Assembly (NCBI GenBank): GCA_030613505.1
Contig: JAUWLW010000070.1
Coordinates: 1-10,141, forward strand
Origin: Candidatus Zixiibacteriota bacterium
GTDB lineage: Bacteria; RBG-13-66-14; B26-G2; WVWN01
DNA length: 10,141 bases
Reading direction: 5' to 3'
Positions 5,356 through 10,141 of the stretch are shown here, piece after piece. The position numbers were made by a program, and so were the translations under genes. Each line of letters opens with the position of its first letter. Positions within the stretch are counted from its first letter, which is position 1. The notes beneath the pieces were generated by a model. That model saw nothing but the letters and a program-made list of their open reading frames with translations, searched no databases and was not told the DNA's origin.

Positions 5356-7997
5356 TACTGCAACGCCTTCAGGTTGTCCTCGACGCGCGCCAACGTGGCC
5401 TTGAGGGATTCGAGGCGTTCGGCGTCCGCCGCGACGACGTCCGCCGGCGCCTTCTTGAGAAAGTTCTCGTCACTCAGCTTGAGGCCCAGCGTCGCGACGT
5501 CGCTCTCCAGCTTCTCCTTGGCCCGCTTCAGGCGTTTTACCTCGACGTCGAAATCTATCACGCCTTCCAGCGGGACGAAGACCGTCAATTCGCCCGCCAC
5601 CGCGGCCGCGGCGTGGCCGGGCCGCTTGCCGGCGGCGAGCGGCGCCGCGCTCGCCACGTGCGCCAACGCGAAGAACGGCGCCAGCTCCTCGGCCGCGGCG
5701 GCCGCGACCGCCGCGTCTTCGGAGGAAAGCATCACGTCGACTTCGCTGGACGGCGGGACGTTCATCTCGGCCCGGATATTCCGCACCGCGCGCACGACGT
5801 CGAACAGCAGCTCGAGCCTCGCCTCCGCCTCCTCGTCCACCGCGCCGACGTCGGCCTCGGGCCAGGGCGCCTGCGCGCAAAAACCCCGCCCCGGCGCTAA
5901 CAGGTGGTAAAGTTCCTCCGTAATGTACGGCATCACCGGGTGGAAGAGGCGGAGCAGGACGTCGAATACGTGCCGGGCGACGCGGGCCGCGGCGTCGCCG
6001 GCCGGGCCATGGCCGTACAGGCGCGGCTTTATAGCCTCCAGGTACCAGTCGCAGTACTCTCCCCAGAAGAACTGGTAGAGGGTGTGCACGTAGTCGTTGA
6101 ACCGCATCTCGTCGAACTCCCGCTGGGCCTCGGCGCGCGCCCGGGCGAGGCGCGACAATACCCAACGGTCCACCAGCTTCAGCTCGGCCGCCGCGGGGAG
6201 CGACGCGTCGCCCGACGCCTCGACGTAGGGGAGCAGGAACCGCGCCGCGTTCCATATCTTGTTCGTGAGGTTGCGACCCAGCGCGAACCTCTCCTCCCAC
6301 AGCCGGAAGGACTGCGACTGCGTGCAGAGAGCGGTCAGCGTATATCGCGTCGCGTCGGCGCCGTGGCGGTCGACCAGCGACAACGGGTCCACCCCCGTCC
6401 CCAACGACTTCGACATCCGTTTCCCCTCGGCGGTCTGGATCATGGGGTGGAAGTAGACGGTATGGAAGGGCACGCGTCCGGTGAACCTGAGCCCCGAGAA
6501 GATCATCCGCGCCACCCACAGGAAGATGATATCCGCGGCCGTACAGAGGAGGTCGGTGGGATAGTAAAACTTCATGTCGGCCGTTTCGTCGGGCCAACCC
6601 ATGGTGGAGAAAGGCCAGAGCGCCGAGCTGAACCAGGTGTCGAGAACGTCCTCGTCGCGGCGGAGCTTCGCCGAGCCACAGCCGCACCGCGTCGGCTCCT
6701 CGCGCGCGACTATAATCCCGTCGCAGTCGTCGCAGTACCAGGCCGGGATGCGGTGCCCCCACCACAGCTGCCGCGAGACGCACCAGTCGTGGACGTTGTC
6801 CATCCAATCGTAGTACACCTTGACCCAGCGCTCGGGCACGAATTTAACGTCGCCGCGCGCCACGGCCTCCCGCGCCGGCTTGGCGAGTTCGGCCTGCTTG
6901 ACGAACCACTGCAGCGAGAGGTACGGCTCGACCACCGTCTTGCAGCGATCGCATATCGCCAACGGTACTTTGTAGGGCTTCGTGGTCTCCAGGAGCCCTT
7001 CCACCTGGAGGTCTTTGAGGACCGCCTCGCGGCACTCTTCGCGCGTAAGGCCGCGGTAATTGGCCGGGACCTCGTCCGTCATGCGGCCCCCTTCGTCGAT
7101 GGCCACCACCTTGGGAAGGCCGTGCCGCTGCGCCACGTCGTAGTCGTCGGCGTCGTGGGCGGGCGTTATCTTGACGGCGCCCGTTCCGAACGAGGGGTCG
7201 ACCGCCTCGTCGGCGACGACCGGTATCTCGCGGCCGGTCAGCGGCAACACGACCGCGGCGCCGACCAGGTCCTTGTACCGCACGTCCTTGGGGTTCACCG
7301 CCACCGCGGTATCGCCCAACATGGTCTCGGGCCGGGTGGTGGCGACGACTACGCCCTCGCCGCCCCCCGCGCCGGGGTAGCGGATGTACCACAGCATGCC
7401 GTCCGTCTCCTCGTGGCGAACCTCGAGGTCGGAGAGGGCGGTCCGGCAGCGCGGACACCACGTGACCATGCGTAGGTCCCGGTACAGCAGGCCGTCCTCC
7501 CAATACCGTACGAACGCCTCCACCACCGCCCGCGAGAGCGTGGGGTCCATCGTGAAGCGGAGCCGCGTCCAGTCGCAGCTGCAGCCGAGTCTCTTTAGCT
7601 GGTTGACGATGGTATCGCCGCACTGCTCCTTCCAGGCCCAGGCGCGGCGGAGGAACTCCTCCCGGCCGAGGTCGCGCCGGCCCAACCCCTCCTTGGCAAG
7701 CTCGCGCTCGATGACGGTGTGGGTCGCTATAGACGCGTGGTCGGTCCCCGGCAGCCACAGCGTGTCGAACCCCGCCATCCGCCGTTGGCGCACGACGACG
7801 TCCTGAATGGTGTTGTTGAGGGCGTGGCCCATGTGGAGCGAGCCCGTCACGTTGGGCGGCGGAATCACGACGACGAAGGTCCCGCGCGCCGACGCCGGCT
7901 CGGGCGGCGGCGTGAAGACGCCCGCGGCCTCCCACTCGCGGTACCATCGCGCTTCGAGTTCGGACGCTTCGTATCGGGGGACGAGTTCCTTAGGCAC
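5355..7997 (-). CDS. valS: Valyl-tRNA synthetase
   Basis: 880 residues, the usual length for bacterial class Ia ValRS; it charges tRNA-Val with valine in the cytoplasm. Seen: IPPPNVTGSLHMGHALNNTI with the HIGH motif as HMGH (55-58); WCPRCRTALSDLEV (180-193); the CP1 editing-domain motif TTRPETMLGD (220-229) and later FGTGAVKITPAHDADDYDV; CVSRQLWWGHRIPAW followed by a CxxC...CxC zinc-like cluster; DTWFSSALWPFSTMGWP; KMSKS as RMSKS (527-531, GKRMSKSLGTGVDP), a conservative Lys-to-Arg change; the anticodon-binding domain; and a C-terminal coiled-coil arm of about 65 residues (EVKRLKRAKEKLESDVATL), typical of ValRS. Start: GTG at 7997-7995, preceded at 5 nt by GAGGTGA, a seven-base match to the anti-Shine-Dalgarno complement. 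A GTG at 8006 lies inside that site and would add three residues. It is preceded by what appears to be a valine-specific attenuator (8076-8192) and has its own promoter. Confidence 0.98.
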   Translation of the reverse strand: MPKELVPRYEASELEARWYREWEAAGVFTPPPEPASARGTFVVVIPPPNVTGSLHMGHALNNTIQDVVVRQRRMAGFDTLWLPGTDHASIATHTVIERELAKEGLGRRDLGREEFLRRAWAWKEQCGDTIVNQLKRLGCSCDWTRLRFTMDPTLSRAVVEAFVRYWEDGLLYRDLRMVTWCPRCRTALSDLEVRHEETDGMLWYIRYPGAGGGEGVVVATTRPETMLGDTAVAVNPKDVRYKDLVGAAVVLPLTGREIPVVADEAVDPSFGTGAVKITPAHDADDYDVAQRHGLPKVVAIDEGGRMTDEVPANYRGLTREECREAVLKDLQVEGLLETTKPYKVPLAICDRCKTVVEPYLSLQWFVKQAELAKPAREAVARGDVKFVPERWVKVYYDWMDNVHDWCVSRQLWWGHRIPAWYCDDCDGIIVAREEPTRCGCGSAKLRRDEDVLDTWFSSALWPFSTMGWPDETADMKFYYPTDLLCTAADIIFLWVARMIFSGLRFTGRVPFHTVYFHPMIQTAEGKRMSKSLGTGVDPLSLVDRHGADATRYTLTALCTQSQSFRLWEERFALGRNLTNKIWNAARFLLPYVEASGDASLPAAAELKLVDRWVLSRLARARAEAQREFDEMRFNDYVHTLYQFFWGEYCDWYLEAIKPRLYGHGPAGDAAARVARHVFDVLLRLFHPVMPYITEELYHLLAPGRGFCAQAPWPEADVGAVDEEAEARLELLFDVVRAVRNIRAEMNVPPSSEVDVMLSSEDAAVAAAAAEELAPFFALAHVASAAPLAAGKRPGHAAAAVAGELTVFVPLEGVIDFDVEVKRLKRAKEKLESDVATLGLKLSDENFLKKAPADVVAADAERLESLKATLARVEDNLKALQ

Positions 7998-8075
7998 AAC
8001 GTTCACCTCGTTCTCGAAAGCGGCGTTAACCCTTCGGCACGCTTATCGGCTTTAGCGGAGCCACGTCGGAACGTC

Positions 8076-8104
8076 AATAAGAAAGCCGGCTCTTGGGCCG
8101 GCCC
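8076..8104 (-). terminator. Intrinsic terminator in the valS leader (attenuator, arms 3:4)
   Basis: On the minus strand GCCGGC (8102-8097), loop CCAAGA, GCCGGC (8090-8085), then TTTCTTATT. Two extra G-U pairs (8103/8084 and 8104/8083) can lengthen the six GC pairs to eight. It lies between the leader-peptide stop and the valS start, so transcripts from the promoter at 8217-8244 must pass it to reach valS. Its 5' arm is shared with the antiterminator, the expected geometry for attenuation. Confidence 0.8.
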
Positions 8105-8152
8105 GCTGGAGCGTAACGAACGTACGTCACCGAGGGCGGGCCGGCGCCCCGC
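8097..8152 (-). promoter_or_regulatory. Antiterminator (2:3) and anti-antiterminator (1:2) of the valS attenuator
   Basis: Minus-strand arm 2, GCCGGCCCGC (8145-8136), is the exact reverse complement of arm 3, GCGGGCCGGC (8106-8097): ten uninterrupted GC pairs. Pairing 2:3 consumes the 5' half of the terminator hairpin. Arm 1, GCGGG (8152-8148), directly after the valine codons, can instead pair with the CCCGC of arm 2 (8140-8136). Inferred mechanism: a ribosome stalled at uncharged-tRNA valine codons covers arm 1, frees arm 2, 2:3 forms and transcription continues into valS. A ribosome that reaches the leader stop, eight bases after arm 2, covers arm 2 and lets the terminator form. The base pairing is seen; the mechanism is inferred by analogy with amino-acid operon attenuators. 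Confidence 0.78.
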
Positions 8153-8192
8153 TTACAACTACGACTACCGCTACTTTTAGTACTTCCGGCAT
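8127..8192 (-). CDS. Valine-rich leader peptide of valS
   Basis: A 21-codon reading frame, ATG at 8192-8190 and TGA at 8129-8127, starting about 17 nt after the predicted transcription start; an AAGGG stretch upstream can serve as ribosome binding site. It begins MPEVLKVA, continues with five consecutive valines (residues 9-13, codons GTA GTC GTA GTT GTA), then SGAPARPR. Seven of 21 residues are Val (4, 7, 9-13). Such a run just ahead of mutually exclusive hairpins and upstream of the valine-tRNA synthetase gene is the hallmark of a regulatory leader peptide, as in the ilv, leu and pheST attenuators. The peptide probably has no function beyond letting the ribosome sense charged tRNA-Val. I do not know a standard gene name for it. 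Confidence 0.82.
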   Translation of the reverse strand: MPEVLKVAVVVVVSGAPARPR

Positions 8193-8216
8193 CGCTCTCG
8201 GCCCTTCTTAGCCGAA

Positions 8217-8244
8217 ATTATATACGAAAAACATAAAAAGTCAA
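8217..8244 (-). promoter_or_regulatory. Strong sigma-70-type promoter for the valS leader
   Basis: On the minus strand TTGACT (8244-8239) and a perfect TATAAT (8222-8217) are 16 bases apart, in a T-rich stretch of an otherwise GC-rich sequence. Predicted transcription start is near 8209, giving a leader RNA of about 210 nt before the valS GTG. The start lies 17 nt before the leader-peptide ATG, which makes promoter, peptide and attenuator one coherent unit. The stretch 8245-8274, between this promoter and the stop of the upstream gene, shows no convincing terminator. Confidence 0.87.
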
Positions 8245-8274
8245 GGATGATTATTTGCTTTTGCCGCCGCCGAT

Positions 8275-10141
8275 TTAGTTGACGTAACCCAACGCCCGCA
8301 GCGACTTCTCGAGGCGCGGCGGAACGTGCCCGCGGGAGGGGGTGAGCGCCCGCGCCCGGGCTTCGGCCTTGAGAAGCCCCGTCATGTCGCGCCGCTCCGC
8401 CAGCGGCGCGTCGACGCCCCCCGGCTCGCCCACCAGGTTATCGAGCTGGAGCGGGTCCGACTCGCGGTAATAAAAGTACTCGCGCCCCGTATTATCATCT
8501 TTGAGGTAATAATAACCGCCCGCCACCAACGCGTCCAGCTCGATGCTGCGCTGCGGCGGCTCGAGGTCGGGAACGTAAAAATCCTGTATCCCCTCCAAAA
8601 GGAGGTCCCTGGGCGGGACGGGCCGGTCGCCGGCCATATGCGGCTTTAAATCCAACCCCTCCCACTCCGCCGGAATAGTGCCGCCCACCAACGAGACCAG
8701 CGTCGGCGCGAGGTCCGTCAGCGTTACCGGCCCGTCGACCACCGCGGCCGGGTAGCCCGGCGCCTTAAACATCAGCGGGATCTCGGCCACCTCGCGGTGC
8801 AAGCTGGCGCCGTGGAGCCAGCGGCCGTGCTCCAGGAACTCCTCGCCGTGGTCCGCCACGATTATTATAATCGGCTCGATTTCTTCGCCGAAGGCGGGAA
8901 TGACTTTTTCGAGCACGTCCTTGATTACGACGTCCATCCGCCGGATATCCGCGTCGTACAGCGCCTTCGCCAACGCGATCTCGTCGTCGTCGTAATCGGG
9001 CAGGAAAGTGGGGTCCCTAATGAGGTCCTGGAAGAAATATCTACCCTCGGCGAGCTCGCGCGCCCGGGCCGGTTTGACGCGGTCCAGGAAGGGCTTCAAT
9101 TCCGCCATATACTCCGGCCTCGGCGGATTGGGCGTGTGGGGCTCCCAATAATGCACGTAGACGAACCGGGCGGGCCCCCGCGTAAAACGCATCCAGAGCT
9201 CGAGCCTTCGGTTCAAATCCATGCCGTCGCGGGTAGGCCGCCATAAAGAGCCGAAGATACCCGGCGACTTGTTGTACTTCGTCAAAACACGCGCCACGGA
9301 CGTCGGCGGCCCCGCGGCCTCCAGGATGCTCCCGCCGCAGGCGTTGTCCATCACGTCGAAGCCGTCGCCCATACCGGCCAGTCGGTTTATGTTGGGGTTC
9401 GCCGATATCGCCAGCGTGCGGTACCCCACCTTCCGCAAGTACTCCGTGAGCGTCAACGCGTCCTCGGGCAACCCGGTAAAACGCGCCGTGACGCCGTGGG
9501 TGCCGGGCAGCGTTGAGGTAAGGGCCGTCGCGATGGCGGGCTTGGTCCAAGACGAGACGGTATACGCTTCTCGAAAGAGGACGCTCTCGCCGGCGAAAGC
9601 TTCGATTGTAGGCGCCAGCCGACGCGTCGCGCCGTACGGCTGGAGGCGGTCCGCCCGGAACGCGTCCATCACCAAGAAGAATACGTCCGGCTTATGGGGC
9701 CTGGGCTTTTGCGCCTGCCAAAGGCCGGCAAGCTCGACGGCCACGAACGGGAGGAGTAAGGCCAGCGCGAACACGCGTAGGGCTACGACGGCGGCCGACG
9801 ACCTCGCCCCCGCGGGCCGGGGCGCCTTCTGTAGGAGCCGGTATATCCCGGCGGCGAGGCCGACCCAAACTACCGCGGCCCCGACGAATACCGCCGCGAT
9901 AATCAGTAACGTTGAAAAGCCCGAGCCGTGGAAAGCGGTGTGGTCGACCGTGGCCCAGAAGCGCGCCGCGCCCGCGCCGCCCAACGCGGCCATAAGCACG
10001 AAAAGCGCGGGCGACGCCAACCGGACCGTCCCCCGCCGCGACGCCCACCAAAAATACGCCGTAGCGGCCACCGCGAAGAAGGCCGTCGCCAAAAGCGCCA
10101 ACCACAAGGCTTCGACGCCGAATAATATTTGAAAAAAATAC
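8275..10141 (-). CDS. Membrane-bound sulfatase/phosphatase-superfamily protein, probably 5'-partial at window edge
   Basis: Numbered from a TTG at 10107 (610 residues). That TTG has no ribosome binding site, and the frame stays open through hydrophobic codons (FFQILFGVEA) to the edge, so the true start probably lies outside the window. Seen: about four membrane helices (near 2-21, 32-52, 64-88 and 106-130), then an alkaline-phosphatase-fold domain: DVFFLVMDAFRADRLQPYGA (141-160) with metal-ligand Asp148; SSWTKPAIATALTS (185-198); HYWEPHTPNPP (319-329); IIIVADHGEEFLEHGRWLHG (414-433) with Asp419, His420, His427 and His432. The CxPSR of true sulfatases is replaced by TKPAIA with Thr188 at the nucleophile position, so formylglycine cannot form. 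Thr is the nucleophile in phosphoglycerol and phosphoethanolamine transferases, so a phospho-group hydrolase or transferase on a lipid or glycan is more likely than a sulfatase. The catalytic domain probably faces the periplasm. The substrate is unknown. Confidence 0.88.
   Translation of the reverse strand, partial: YFFQILFGVEALWLALLATAFFAVAATAYFWWASRRGTVRLASPALFVLMAALGGAGAARFWATVDHTAFHGSGFSTLLIIAAVFVGAAVVWVGLAAGIYRLLQKAPRPAGARSSAAVVALRVFALALLLPFVAVELAGLWQAQKPRPHKPDVFFLVMDAFRADRLQPYGATRRLAPTIEAFAGESVLFREAYTVSSWTKPAIATALTSTLPGTHGVTARFTGLPEDALTLTEYLRKVGYRTLAISANPNINRLAGMGDGFDVMDNACGGSILEAAGPPTSVARVLTKYNKSPGIFGSLWRPTRDGMDLNRRLELWMRFTRGPARFVYVHYWEPHTPNPPRPEYMAELKPFLDRVKPARARELAEGRYFFQDLIRDPTFLPDYDDDEIALAKALYDADIRRMDVVIKDVLEKVIPAFGEEIEPIIIIVADHGEEFLEHGRWLHGASLHREVAEIPLMFKAPGYPAAVVDGPVTLTDLAPTLVSLVGGTIPAEWEGLDLKPHMAGDRPVPPRDLLLEGIQDFYVPDLEPPQRSIELDALVAGGYYYLKDDNTGREYFYYRESDPLQLDNLVGEPGGVDAPLAERRDMTGLLKAEARARALTPSRGHVPPRLEKSLRALGYVN

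Noticed and set aside
5904-7475. Long open reading frames on the plus strand opposite valS, and similar ones opposite most genes (for example 3667-4953 and 24-770)
   Set aside because: They are antisense to genes with strong family motifs, encode Arg/Ala/Pro-rich low-complexity protein with no recognisable domain, and arise because GC-rich sequence has few stop codons.
8049-8077. A second promoter inside the valS leader, TTGACG-17-TAAAGC, downstream of the terminator
   Set aside because: The -35 is good but the -10 matches only three of six bases. It could give some attenuator-independent transcription, but I cannot support it.
8007-8274. A T-box riboswitch upstream of valS
   Set aside because: I found no T-box consensus bulge (UGGN-containing) or stem I architecture. 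The Val-rich leader frame and the competing hairpins explain the region better.
1-10141. CRISPR arrays, insertion sequences, tRNA or rRNA genes, phage or toxin-antitoxin modules
   Set aside because: I saw no direct-repeat array, transposase-like frame, tRNA cloverleaf or rRNA-like stretch. The genes are housekeeping and surface-glycan types with uniform composition.

Overview
The window is GC-rich bacterial chromosome (roughly two-thirds G+C by eye). Every gene I can support lies on the minus strand, so it reads from right to left. Coding is dense, with gene overlaps and gaps of 12-30 bp. The few non-coding stretches are AT-rich and carry sigma-70-like promoters (TTGACT-16-TATAAT and TTGACG-17-TATAAT). 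I cannot name the organism. The ordinary bacterial housekeeping gene (valS), a MEMO1-family gene and a surface-sugar cassette would fit many environmental or candidate-phylum bacteria.

Layout from right to left. (1) 10141-8275: a membrane protein with about four N-terminal helices and a sulfatase/alkaline-phosphatase-fold domain. It lacks the Cys/Ser of true sulfatases, and its reading frame is open to the window edge. (2) 8274-7998: a regulatory leader for valyl-tRNA synthetase. It has a strong promoter, a 21-codon leader peptide with seven valines (five consecutive), and two mutually exclusive RNA structures: a perfect 10-bp antiterminator and a GC-rich terminator followed by a T-rich tract. 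This has every element of a classical ribosome-mediated transcription attenuator that senses charged tRNA-Val. (3) 7997-5355: valS.

(4) 5336-5308: a second near-consensus promoter, driving a compact operon of a small membrane-anchored protein (5281-4850), a MEMO1/AmmeMemoRadiSam protein B homologue (4869-4057) and another small membrane-anchored protein (4044-3637). (5) 3636-3547: a 90-bp gap with an inverted repeat. (6) 3546-1: a tightly packed sugar cassette of a GT4 glycosyltransferase, a Gfo/Idh/MocA dehydrogenase (WbpB/WlbA type), a left-handed beta-helix N-acetyltransferase (WbpD/WlbB type) and a DegT/DnrJ/EryC1/StrS aminotransferase (WbpE type, cut by the left edge).

The last three enzymes are the dehydrogenase-aminotransferase-acetyltransferase trio that converts UDP-GlcNAcA to UDP-2,3-diacetamido-2,3-dideoxy-glucuronate, a precursor for O-antigen or other surface polysaccharides. 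The glycosyltransferase presumably uses this sugar or assembles the same glycan. The most notable item is the valS attenuator.
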